62,599 nucleotides of DNA from Perkinsus chesapeaki (lineage: Eukaryota; Perkinsozoa; Perkinsida; Perkinsidae): assembly GCA_013115145.1 (NCBI GenBank), contig JAAPAO010000147.1:1-62599 (forward strand). Reading direction: 5' to 3'. Each line of letters starts with the position of its first letter. Positions within the stretch are counted from its first letter, which is position 1. The notes below the pieces were generated by a model. That model was not told where the DNA came from, ran no database searches, and worked only from the letters and a program-made list of their open reading frames with translations. Shown here piece after piece: positions 1 through 12,200 of the stretch. Position numbers and translations under genes: made by a program.

Positions 1-509
1 ATGATCCAGACTGAACTTGATCACAACCAGCATCGCATACGACAGGCAAAGGTGCAGCGATAGCCACATCACACGAACATGTCACATTCGTGCCATGACA
101 AGTCGGTTGATCCTGCCAATACTTGCAATATGACCCAAAAAATGTCGATGAACATTCACTGAGGCAGATGCTGACAGGACGTGGGTTGATGGAGGAGATG
201 ACTGTGTGGACGGCAGAGAAGACGACGATGCTGCGAATGCTAAGCATTTAGACTTGATGCTGGCAAAGCTAACAAACATCACATTTAGAAGTTAAACAAT
301 AAAAATGAGAATAAAGTTGAAGATATGCTTGATTTCTCAGCACGGTCTATCATATGGAGAAAAATGCTTAGCTAGTTGATAAGTGGATAGCCTCGATTGG
401 AGGAGCGGTCCTATGAAACCGTCGACAGTTTTCCTCGAGAAGTATCTTTGTGTTTGCGTGCGTGCGTGTCGTGTACTAATCACGATCTCCAAACAATTCT
501 ACGAACAGG
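1..509. other. No gene assigned at left edge
   Basis: I see no supported coding region here. A 66-codon minus-strand open frame near 82-282 is serine-rich, has no family resemblance and no splice partner. Earlier exons or the 5' leader of the MIF4G gene that begins at 510 could lie here, but none is recognisable. Confidence 0.4.
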
Positions 510-1686
510 ATGAGTGGTAAGTTAATTTTCTGGCTTAGACAAGTCATATCGAACCTCAACCGTATCACGGCTGAGAACTTCATGACAGTCACTGCTAATC
601 TGGCTGAGCTGGAGGTAATACTATCAACAGTTTATCGCTCATTAGTGTTTGTTTCAGATTGATGAAGGCTGGAAGCTTGAACTGTTGGCTCGTATGATCT
701 TCGACAAGGCCATACAGGAGAGCTGCTACTGCGAGATCTACTCTGATATGTGTATGCAGCTGAGGCGTGTCCTACCCGATTTTGAGGGGGACGAGAGCAG
801 CAAGTCGATGACCTTCACGAGAGCCCTTATCACCAAGTGCCAGGAAGAATTCGAGGCATTACCGGTGGACTTGAATCCGTTTCCGGAGGAGAGAGAGAAG
901 GCCAACGGTGATGCTCAGGAGCTTGCTATCATTCGTTCCAAAAAGAAGGAGCGTATCTTGGGTAACATGAAGTTTTTTGGTCACCTTTGCCTGAGGCAGC
1001 TATTAAGCGTGAAGGTTATTAAAGAGGTTGTGAGCCAGTTGGTGTTCGGTTCTAACGAGCCTGAAGAGCACTGCATCGAGTGTGTCTGCATATTACTTCA
1101 AAACATTGGCTCAACATGGGACCGAACTGAACGTGGACGATCTCTTTGCACGACATTTTTGGGCCGCCTGAGAGAGCTTAAAAGCTTGAACTATCCTAGC
1201 CGACTGAAGTTTATGATCCAAGATCTCATCGATAATAGGGCCAGAGGTTGGAAGGACAGACAGGGTAATCCTGTTGATGGTAGGAGCAATAATGCCTTGA
1301 AGGTTACCATACAGGGCCGGAAGGACAGCGAGAGGCAAGCTAAGATTGAAGAGGCTGAAAGAAAGATGGATGAGTTGGCTATTAAAAAGAGAGAGCGAAA
1401 GGAGGCCCAGGAGAGTGAAGTGCTGGAGGCCCGGAAGATGACCGAAAATCTGGTCAATCGGGGTGCGGAAGATCCTCTAGAGGCGCTCCTCGATATGAGA
1501 CTGCTACGAAAAATGGTGCTGCACAATTGGTATTCTCAACCATCAACCGATAAGACTGGTCAGAAAGCTCATGAATTCGCTGCTGGAGGGGCGAAGGGCG
1601 TTCTTACTGCTAATCGAAGCGGAGATGGTGATAGAGAGCTCTGCAGGCCTGAGAGCTCTGTGGTGTCACCATCACCTTCCCACTAG
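510..1686 (+). CDS. MIF4G-domain protein, eIF4G-type translation initiation factor
   Basis: Two exons, 510-614 and 658-1686, about 377 aa. The 43-bp intron ends TTTCAG. The ATG at 649 lies inside this intron and is not the start; the ATG at 510 reads in frame through NLNRITAENF into EIDEGWKLELLARMIFDKA, the usual opening helices of a MIF4G HEAT domain (about residues 10-230). MIF4G of eIF4G binds eIF4A and helps recruit mRNA to the 43S complex in the cytosol. After the domain comes a charged segment rich in K, E and R, then a serine/proline tail. There is no eIF4E-binding motif or MA3 domain, so this is either a short eIF4G/eIF(iso)4G-like protein or the C-terminal part of a longer gene whose first exons are not visible. 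A GTAAGT at 517 is a possible alternative donor but would break the frame. Confidence 0.78.
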
Positions 1687-4320
1687 CTACCGTGCTCACT
1701 AAAGGTGCTGCTTACTCCTATAGTTTAAATTTAGCAACTCGTACCATTGATCATGGGTAGCAGCTTGACCATGACCATCCCAGTGGCCCTGTTGTTGGTG
1801 TTCCTTATTGAGAGGCTGCCTGCGTATTTCTTGTCTTTCATTTACAACCTCTGCTGCACTGCGTTGTAGACAACGGCCACCTGTCACCGCCGCCCTGCTC
1901 TTCTATCTGCACTATTCGTGGTAGTGGTTACTATTGTGATAACCGCAAGAGGAGGAACAGTAACAACATCTACCTTGGTAAAGGCAGTTTGTCGGCTATG
2001 CTCCTTGACCACTGTGATCCGTCGCTTGGGTTGAAATATTAGTAGATGCACCACCCGGTGATGTACTTGCGACGGTCGCTGAGGGACTGAAGCCTTTTTC
2101 GTCGCCATCTGCCTCGGTGACTGTGTTCCGCTAGACTCTAGCGGCTAGAGTGTTATTACCCTGGCTGTTGCTACTGATGGAGTGATTGCTATATTATATG
2201 AGGGACCAGCCGCTGCTCTCTTTCCTCATAAGTTGCTGCTGTATCATTTTCTTTTTGCTTCCTTTCAACCGTTATTGTCGTCGATTATTGCTACATCTAT
2301 TTATACCATGATAATCCTGACTGGTGGCGGGGCAGTTAGTATACCCAAAGGGTTACTAAACCTCTTAATTGGTCCCTCTCCCTCGGTCGATGATGAGTAT
2401 ACCTCCTGATATTAATACGGCTTGCTACTGGTTTGGACATGTCCTCCTGCTCTTATTACCTCAAGTCGTATGTATGGTTAATGCCATTACCAACTATAAC
2501 AGAGATGGGGATAAGATGATGAGGTTGAAAGTGAACAGCAGTATTGGTGCTTATTGCATCGCTGATGGTAATCTGCTTTAGTTGTACTATAGCTGTCAAA
2601 AATGATTAAATAACTGTTGTCGTATACATTATTGATCATTATTATCTCATTGAGAAGCATCACTCTAATTCGACAGAGTGGATGAAACTTCTGGGATCTT
2701 TCTTGTTTCTTCTACCACTGTATCATTATCATAGTTGCTATATCTATTTTGCCGATATACCAGCCACTGTCTCCAGCACCTTTGATCGGCAGTGGTGGCT
2801 CTAAATAACGTATGTCGATGTGGTCATACGGCATGAGTACAACTACATAACATTACCAATACTGGTATGAGTCATACCAGTATCGGTAATGTTATCATTC
2901 TCCTACTACTCCTCGCTGTTACTCTGATCGTGGCTGCTGCTGGCGTGGGAGAAGTTGACTGTCAACGTTCCCATTGTTGCTGACAAGCGATGCTTCTCAA
3001 CCCGAGAATCTACTGTAAATCAATATTGATAATAATACACGTTGAGTTATGTCTCAAGTACTCCAATGGGTAAGATAGCCTCTCATATGATACAGTACCC
3101 ACTGTACTTCATCGCCCTCACAGTGCACCGTGACAAGACTGTTCCTCTTCCAAGGCCCACTGTTAAAACTGAGGGGCCGCAGGAGAAGGTCGTAGCCTAC
3201 CGGACCTTGCATTAAGCCACCAGACAAAATTCTTCAGTGGCCCTCACTCGCGAGGCCACGAGGTCCTCAAGACTATCCCCGTATCCAAAATACCTTCGCG
3301 AGCCGATCCTTGTAACACAACAATTAATACACTCATGGGCTAATCATCTGGCTTTTCTGCAGTTGGTACCGATAGCGGACCACCGCCACACAATGTGCGG
3401 CACAGATACCGTGCAGTGCCGAATAGACATCTAAATGAATGTATATATATACATACAACAGTAGTATCATGAGTATATACATATCCAGTCAATAGTCGAC
3501 CGCAGAAAATGTGCCAGAACAAACCAGAAGGGAAAAAATCTGCAGTGATGCCTCAACTTGAGCCAAGACTACATGATAACGAGCAAATACAGCAGCGAAG
3601 TGAACTGCCTCCACGCTACAGTTGAAGCACTCCTGTCTTCGTATTCACTTTTCGTAATTCTTGTGCTCCTCGCATTGCAGATCTCTCCTTGTACAAGTAG
3701 TCCTTGTAAAGCGGCGCAAGATGAGTTACTAATGTTCGTTCTATGGTCGATGAAGGTGGAGGCCGAAGCGGTTCGCCATTGGTGTGGTTTAGGGTCACGC
3801 CATCTACAACATAACTTCATGCTCTCCTTCGTACTGGATCATCAGAGCTTCAGCTGCTATCGATAAATCCATTTCGTACCCCGACATACAGGCTTTGTCT
3901 TCACATCTTTTTCTGCGTCCCCTTTTATACAGGTTTCTCATTTTCTGAATCCTAATCTCATCTTCCCCTTCTTTCCGGCATACCATTCTTGCGTGAAATG
4001 TCTGTCATAACTCGATCCGCTGGAACCAGATGATTTACCCATGCGCTCGTATTCTTGCTGTTGAGTTTAATGAGGATCGGCTCGCGAAGGCAAACACACG
4101 TAGTATGTCACCAATCGCTATTATTCCCAAGAATGCATAGGCACTCACACTCAAAGCAACGATAACTCAAAGCTGCAAGATGCCTTCTATCTTTCACCGT
4201 AACTTAGTCGACTACGATGACTAGTGCAGTCTATCCGTATTGCTTCACTTGCTCATTTGACTGACAACACTGGATAACAATTTAGCCTTTAGAAACCAGT
4301 AAACGTATTATTTAACAAGT
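1687..4320. other. Intergenic region with no convincing gene
   Basis: About 2.6 kb between the end of the MIF4G gene and the NBP35 stop codon. Open frames here are short, overlap on both strands and show no conserved motifs or convincing splice sites. It contains a near-perfect hairpin at 2847-2895, listed separately. Confidence 0.5.
2847..2895. repeat. Near-perfect inverted repeat, 24-bp arms, 1-nt spacer
   Basis: Arms 2847-2870 and 2872-2895 are reverse complements with one mismatch; only G2871 lies between them. The right arm begins TCATACCAGTATC. It lies in intergenic sequence. Confidence 0.9.
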
Positions 4321-6067
4321 CTACAATCTTCTGTGGCATCCTTCACTAAAAGTCTGATCCGTAGGCTCCCTTTTGGAGAGGACGCTCTTCAACCTTCTCA
4401 ACCTGACAAAAGCAGCATGCTTAAGGGCATCACACAAGGCTCCTACTATTTTCTCGGAGATCTCCCTCACAGCTTCAGCTGGCTTTGAGTTCGGTCCAAG
4501 CCCGATAATCGGCAGACCTTTCTCGCAGGCAGTTTGAAGGTCATTGTTGAGCGGTATCGACCCGAGGAAAGGTACCTGAAGCAACGTACTGTATAAGCAC
4601 CAACCGTGCAGCGAAGGATCCAAGCTCACGTCCATGTCTTTGCACATCTGCTTCGCTCCGCCGGTATTCGGCATAAATATTTCGCTCACTTTACCGCAAC
4701 AGGGGCACTCGAAGCCACTCATATTTTCGATGACCCCAATTACAGGCAGACCGACTCCTCGGCAAAAGTTAATCTCTTTACGAACCTGACAAGAAATTCA
4801 TTGACTCATAATACACACCACTGTCTCACATCTTGAAGAGCCACTTCCTGTGGAGTTGTCACGAGAACAGCGCCGTCTGGTTGACAATCTTTGAGATAGT
4901 TCACCATTGATAGATGCTCATCGGAGGTTCCTAAAAGCAACCGTTTGGGACTGAACTTATCCCGACCAAAAAGGTAATCGTAAATGCACCCAAACGCAAT
5001 GATAAACAAACCCGAGTTCCAAAGATGATTTCTCGTTCGTCACCGAATCGCGGTCAAGCTCCAGAACGCAGAAATATACGCCTGCAGCACATGTCAACTA
5101 CAACGAGGGCTTTCTGACAACATATCTACTCCGCAAGGACAACGAGTTCCTGTCTGATTCGTTCGTACATAAATGAAAGTATGCATAAGCCAAATACCTC
5201 TTGAATACGGCGCTATATCTTGTCCACTCTAACACATCTAACTGAATGATGATGCTGCTGCCTACCTGGTGGAGTGTCAACCAAAAGGAAGTCTAAATTG
5301 CCCCAAGTGACATCGGTAAGGAACTGTCTAATCAAACCGTGTTTACGTGGTCCACGCCACACAATAGCATCATCCTGAACAAACCAGTCATGACCAAGCC
5401 TCCGCAGTGGGTGCACCAACCTTATTAGTCAGCATGAAACCGATGCTCATAACAGCGAGCCTATCATCGACATAAACTGGTTGCCAACCTTCAGCTGATT
5501 GGTGTACTTCACCGTCACTGATACCCAACATTCGAGGGATACTAGGTCCGCAGATATCAACATCGAGCAGGCCAACATCTTTGCCAGAGTTCGCCAAGGT
5601 GAACGCAAGCTGCGACGAAACCGTCGATTTTCCAACACCTCCTTTTCCCGATAAAATAAGAATCTTGCGTTTAACCTAAACCAACCAATGCATCCAATCG
5701 ACCTCGAAAAATATCTTACATTTCTCAATTTATAAGCGACCTCATTAACCATAGGATCTTCCTCCTTCCCAGCGCCACTAGCGCACGCCTTCTGATTCGG
5801 GCATCCAGCACATCCATCAGCCTTCCCCGCCTCGTCGCTGCCCACCCCAGGGCACGACTCTGGTGCGTTCTCCGGCACGGCGTCGGCCTGCTGCTGCTTC
5901 CCAGCGCTCACCGCAGCTTTTTGCTGACGGCGTTTGAGCTGGTAGAGTTCGTAACGATCTCGAATGGCAGGTAATAAATCACTCGATGCCCATAGAGCAA
6001 CACCAGCACCGATTGTCGCTCCAAGAATCAGCGCTCGCGTATCTAAGCTCGACGTGGAATCAGACAT
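4321..6067 (-). CDS. NBP35: Cytosolic Fe-S cluster scaffold NBP35/NUBP1 with N-terminal membrane segment
   Basis: Six exons on the minus strand: 6067-5720, 5675-5421, 5374-5266, 4930-4830, 4785-4630, 4575-4321; 407 aa, frame preserved across all junctions. NBP35 is a P-loop ATPase of the cytosolic iron-sulfur assembly pathway that builds a transferable [4Fe-4S] cluster. Visible: N-terminal four-cysteine cluster ([20 protein letters not shown], about residues 85-104), deviant Walker [11 protein letters not shown], Mrp signature region DTPPGTSDEH, and the C-terminal CxxC pair in [10 protein letters not shown]. Oddities: residues about 10-33 ([17 protein letters not shown]) form a hydrophobic segment absent from fungal and animal NUBP1. 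In Toxoplasma gondii an N-terminal transmembrane segment is reported to anchor NBP35 to the outer mitochondrial membrane, and the same is inferred here. Intron 3 (4931-5265) is 335 bp; the others are 44-54 bp. Confidence 0.93.
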
Positions 6068-6077
6068 TTTAGAAGTA

Positions 6078-6149
6078 AAAGATACTCTGCGCACTATAAA
6101 GAATGATACTCCGCGCACTATCAAGAAAGATACTTTGCGCACTATATAG
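6078..6149. repeat. Three-copy 24-bp tandem repeat upstream of NBP35
   Basis: Three units with the core GATACTNNGCGCACTAT start near 6081, 6105 and 6129, exactly 24 bp apart, 11-80 bp upstream of the NBP35 start on the minus strand. The position suits a promoter or 5' leader element. The open frame that runs through it into NBP35 (RKVSFLIV-like repeats) is more likely noncoding. Confidence 0.8.
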
Positions 6150-6261
6150 ATTTGAACTCGATACTTCTTCCTTCTTTCCCAATAGAAACGTTTAAGTGAT
6201 GATTCCAGTATAAGACAGTATAACAGTATAGACGTGTGGGGTCATCTTTCCTCCTCCTCTC

Positions 6262-9200
6262 TTAACGACGCCTCTTCCCTCGAGGGCCCTTCGAGATGCT
6301 AAGCTTAGATTTCTTGGACACCAATCGTGCCTTCTTCTTCTCCTCCTCGCCTGCCTTCACCACGCGGTCAATACTTCTGATAGATTCCGACTTAAACCTG
6401 AGACCACCAGTACCAAACACCAAGGACCAGAGACTTTCGGATTTTCGCAATTTTTGATATTTCTCCCACGTCTACATTTCGTGCTCCGCCGGATGAATTC
6501 TCCCACGGAAGGCTACACTATCTTTCAGACGTTTTGTATTCCATTGCAAAGCATATCCAGAGATGTTCCCAACTACGCGAGAGAACGCGAAAATTTCCGT
6601 AAAGATAAAATATTCGTAAATTTCGTAAGATTCTCTTGAATCCGGCAACCACCGTATCGATGACTTACTTCTCCTTCACAAGCTTTGGGTTAAGCCTGAC
6701 ATAAGCATACGGTTGAAGAGCTGCCGACTGCCTCTGAGCATCGCCGGACCCACGGTTCTTAGAACCTGATTTGACGGAAATATGGTATAATAAATACCGA
6801 TGCAAGGTGATGGTGACCTGGAGCGCATTGATCAAGTCCTTTAACTTCATGCTGAAGCCTGGCTCGACGAGCCCCCTTCTTAGCTGCCCGTATCTAATCG
6901 ACAGCCTCGCAACAACAAAGTAGTACCGTCGCCACATTCGAAATCATTCATCGATTAGCACACATTTGACAAATACAGATACCCGATGCAATAAAATAAT
7001 TCGTATTTTCCTATTTCCCACTCAACATTCAGTGCTGCCCTGCACTCAACATGTTATACAAAATTTAAAATGGCAACACTAAACAATATAAAAATACCAA
7101 TTATTCTATTTTATTGCATCGGGCCGCACACACCGAAAGTATTGGAAAATATTTATTAAAAAACGGTAAACGATGCCTTCATTTGCCGCTAGGTAAACCC
7201 TACACTGTGCTCAAGTCAGCGGGAGAGTTTCAATCAACTCCACCAGGGAGACCAGCGAATGTGATGCACGACAAAAGGCATACCTCAGCCAACCGTCCGA
7301 GGCCCTTCTTCTTTATAGCAATAGCTGCATCCTCCATTTCAGGCTTCTTATTAGTAGTAGGTTCCTCAGGCGCCTGAATCATAGCTTGAACCATGCAAGA
7401 TGCGAACTGGGTTGAGCTCACCTCAACTATAATCTTCCCATCTTCCTCCTTTAATATCCTATTCCCCTCATTAACCTTCCGTCTCCCCTTCATACTCGTT
7501 GTTTCCTTAACTCCCTTCTGTCCCCCTCGACCCAACAAATCCAAAGGCTCCTCCCCATTCTCATCGATAACGAAACCGCCCTTGCCGTCGGCACCCTTCA
7601 CCCCTCTTGTGACGTGACGCCTTTCATCATCCTCATCATCGTCATCCGAAGACTCAGACACGTCGACCTAAATCCAAACAAAGTCTAGTCGAGCTCCTTG
7701 GCTGCACTCGAAACTAAAACAATCTCACTGCCTTAAAAATATCACCCCTACACCCGAATTGAGAGGAAATTTCAACTTGTGAAATATTACAAAATTCTCA
7801 TTCTCAGGACGACCCGGCGTAGAACGCAGGTTCGAATCCCAGGTAAGACAAGTCCTTGCTTCAAGCGTCCAATGAAGAAAGCACCAATTGTGCCTTCTGT
7901 CTACTTGCGGTAGTCATTATCCTTTCTCTCACTTTGCAGTTCCCTAGACCCCCCCCCCCTCATTACCTCAGCAGCTCCCTTATCACCACCACCGGCAGCC
8001 GCTCTCTCCATAATCCTTCGACGCCTTTCACGCTCCAACTGCTTTTGAACCTATCAGACCCAAAACCTTGCATCAACCTAAGATACTCGGAATCAAATCA
8101 TTATCTACAACAATTCAACCACCAAACCAAAACGTCTGCAGTAGTTGAGGTTGATATACTACATATGACCTTAACCGGCTTTACCATCACACGAACTTCT
8201 GATATCTTATAAAATAAATCCCGATACAGAATAATAGAACATCCCGAACATCATATCCGAATATTTCCTCCAATTTAAGGAGCTTGTTGATGTTTCTTTG
8301 ACAGTTGAGCCTCTAGACTGTATAAATGGTGACAGATGTGCCAGTGATGTATATTCTCGCTCGCCCAGTGAATTTTCGCGAAACTGACAGAAATTGCGCG
8401 GTTACAAAATTATATATAAAATATCTAATTATAATATTAAATTAATTATCTAATTAAAATATCTAATATCTAATTATATATAAATTATCTAATTATTAAA
8501 ACTATATTATTACGTAAGCTGACCAATACAATAGCCTACTATCAATTCCATAACCGCTCACCACACTGCGTCTCCCCCTCATTACATGTTTAACCAATGG
8601 TCGATGCTCCTCTGGTGTTGCTGCTGCCAGCTCAGCCCAACCAACACGCTTCCCTAACTTCTCCATCAGTCTTCTCATCCCCATCTTCATTTGCATTTGG
8701 CTCCTTCCTTCCGCGCTTAATGTCAACTTAGTGTACATTTCAAGACATTCGTTATTAAGGCCATCACCAACACGCAAACAGGATCGTGCCTGAAAAAATA
8801 CTAGTTATAATTTTTTCAAAAAATTTTTCCATTTTTACGAAATTTTTACACTGATTTTGCCCACGAAACCAGAACACCACAAAGTATGAAAGTTGATAAC
8901 AGGTAAGTGAAGAATCATTTTATGATGATGTGACGGCACGCGCCACATTATTATTAATGATACTTCCATCTTCACTTACGAAAAGTAGTGATGAGTTGAC
9001 AATTTGTGTGTCTCGCATAACCTCTAGTCGAAGAAGTCCTCCCTTTCAAGCAAGTACAAAATTTCCCCCTTCACAGGCTTGATACCACCATCATCCATCT
9101 CCCATTATTACAAACAGTAATAAGCTCTTGAATAAAGGCTTCTCGATGGCCTTCCCATCAGCCCGAACCATCAACACGGTCTTAACCACTTCACGCAAGA

Positions 9201-12200
9201 GAGCCACCTTCTGTGTCGATTCTGACGATGCCCCACCCGACACTGCAAAAGGGTTGCTAGCAGTTTTCGCAGACACCGAGGCTTCGACTGGCCAGCATTG
9301 CTCTACAACCAGCCCTGACAGGCGTTGAGGAAATGCAAGATTCACCAAGATTGCAAGATTTAGGGTCTCTCACCTAGTGTCTCCACTGAAGCACATACCA
9401 TATCAATTGAACTTCCCGCTAGACCAGCGCAAACGATATTGATGAGAGCCAGCAGAGAATTATAAGATGAAGAGCATCGACGGCAAACGTCTGTGAGGAG
9501 GGCCCAACCGAGGACTCGAACCTTGAAGTGTGGGAACAGTTGATGGATGAAGTAGTCAAGATACATAGGTTATCCCAATAGGTTTAGCTTTCCCTTGAAA
9601 ATGAAGGTGAGTTTTCATCAGCGCAAAAGTGATCGAAAGATATCCTGTAGATTGCCATCAGCTCAGATGTTTGAATCGTTATAACTTATACACAGAAAAT
9701 ATTCACCAAAGCCGCAGTGCATTTCCTAACTTCGCAGAGGAGTCCTCTTCCTGGATCAACAAGTGATGGAAAACTGCAATGAAATTTCTGCTATGGAATA
9801 CTTGAAGGAAACGTCGAGTTCATTCCTTCTGAGAGCATCTCCGATCCCCTCAACCCTCCTCCTCCCACTACCTGTGCGCCTGGATCCCTAGTAGCTACCA
9901 TCGCCTCAGGTATCAATGCAGCCATCACAGCTTGCTGCTGCTCTTCATTACCCTCCACTGAATGCATCAACGATCTTGTTAACAACAGTCGATGCTTGAT
10001 CGTCTGCGCTGACGATGGCACTGTGTTGAGCAAACCCAGGAGAGTCTGGATAATCGATGACATGAATCAAGTTAGTTGAGTTGCTACTTGAACAGAATCC
10101 AAGTTGGAGAAGTCGCCGGCCTCAACTGCAATACGTATCGCTCGATAAGCAGCCTTTTGTAGCCTTGAAGGGGCCGAGGAATTCCTAAAGAGAGATGATA
10201 AAGGAGGTATATATCATCGAGGACAGGTGGGTCAAGACAATGTTAATAATGATATGGTATATTAATTCGAGCAAAACAATATTTCTGATTGCCCCACCGC
10301 TATGAGATACTGTATATTTTATGCCAAAATGTGTCATGTGAAAATCACATACAGTATGACAACATACAAATCGATCAACCGTTTCATGTATAACTGTCAC
10401 GACCCCTTTCTCTATCCCAATTACTTCATTAACGGTGTAAAAACCTTGCCAACAACCAACTGCCTCCCAGACGCCGGTACAGCCGGCAACAAAGCCAGAC
10501 AAAGCTCGCTAAGATCGGATACGACCTGATGATGATGAGGAGGAGATGATGATGATGATGATGAGAGCAAAGTGCCAAGTGTTACGGTTGACATACTTCG
10601 GTAGAGTTAGGCTTCTGGCTTTCCTGAATAAGCTGTTTCGTTACGTTAGTGAAGACAGTCTGGAGAACTTGCACACTGCAGCCACTAAAAAGACGCGACA
10701 ACCATGATTCGAACCAGGATGCAACGGGTCTTCAAACAATAGCCTTAACCACTAGACCATTTATTACCTCTTTGCCACAGCTGTAATTGCCTCCACTACA
10801 AGATCCCTAACCTTCACACTCCCCTCGCCCATATACATCGAACCTGCATCATAAACAACAATACTGGCAGCGATACTGTCATTCAAGCCGCGCTCCATAA
10901 CATCGCGAGGATACCCACAAAAACATAAAGACAGAAAGGTTTTTCCCTTTCGATAATAATATTACATCTATCCATACCTCTATATTTTATACACAGTATT
11001 ATTAGTATTATAACATCTTGTCACTTTTTTGTGCGAAGCGCTGTCTCCCTAGCTCACGTTACTCAATAAATCCTGTAAGGCTTTTATATATTTTTAATGA
11101 CTTCTGATATCCTTGCGTCAACTCCGGGAACGGCTACTAACAGCTCTAACAATACTAGTAGAATATACTATTATCAGACGATAATAGGAACAATGAATCC
11201 TAATAAAACTTTGTATCATATCAATGTATTATTAGACTGTAATCTTAATAATATATGGATTTAATTAGTTAGTTCAATTTATTAGTTATTATGAATAATA
11301 ACTAATGAATAACTCTCAATATTTAATAATAGAGATATCCAATGATAAATTAGAACTTCTAACCAACTTCCCCAACAAACGCACAGACAATATTTGATCT
11401 ATAATTATATATATCAACTTAACAGTTGTTAGTCTTTCCCCCAATTCAGCCTACATAAAGGGTTTATAAACTTGTCCCCTATCGCCAGCAGCTCCTTGGG
11501 AACAGCCTTTCTATCCGTATACTGTCTTGAGCACTCCTCACCAAACACCCTCAATGATCGCAGCGCTGACTCTTGCACCTAACCAATGAGACATGTCAAC
11601 GTGGACCTTCACCGGCCGATGAATTTCATCCTGAGCGATACACATATTGGCCAGCCGATACCACAAACCAACTTTGACAAAAGGCTTAATACATCCAAGA
11701 TATCGGCGCCAAGATATCAGTAGATAGTAATGAAACGGTTGATCGATTTAGTGTCATGTCTTCGATTCTCGTTCTAGTACTTATGTTTTAAATTTCGCTC
11801 GACAATACTCAATATTGAGTGAGACACCTAAAAAATACGAAATATTCTATTTCATTGCGTCGGGCTGTATTCCTGAACCTGCTGGGAAGGAAGTGAGTGC
11901 CGATCGAAGAATAGCTGCTGCGCCTGCATGCTTGTAATCTTGTCGGCCTGTTCCACTACAAATCCCCTTGCAAGACTACTAACAGGCCTTTCTTGATAAG
12001 TTCCTCCCTTCCCTACCATCCAACAACACTTTAACAAGGATGAGCTAGTAGGCAACAGCCTATTCTGGATGCTACTACGTATCAACGTATCACGCCCGTT
12101 GCTGAACCCCAGACAACGACCGATCAAAAGAGCACGCGGAAAAATTTCTAGATGACATCGGGGAAAACTCACGTATATTAAATCACATCGGATCAAATTA

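Noticed and set aside
5447-6142. A 231-codon frame across NBP35 intron 1
   Set aside because: It reads through the intron and then leaves the NBP35 frame; the spliced frame restores the P-loop.
9500-9520. B-box-like AAGGTTCGAGTCC on the minus strand in RRP12
   Set aside because: It may be coding (FKVRVLGW), or lie in a 31-bp intron; too ambiguous to count with the intron set.
10685-10767. Functional tRNA gene
   Set aside because: The T-stem is mismatched, no acceptor stem pairs, and the segment is bounded by splice sites in frame with RRP12.
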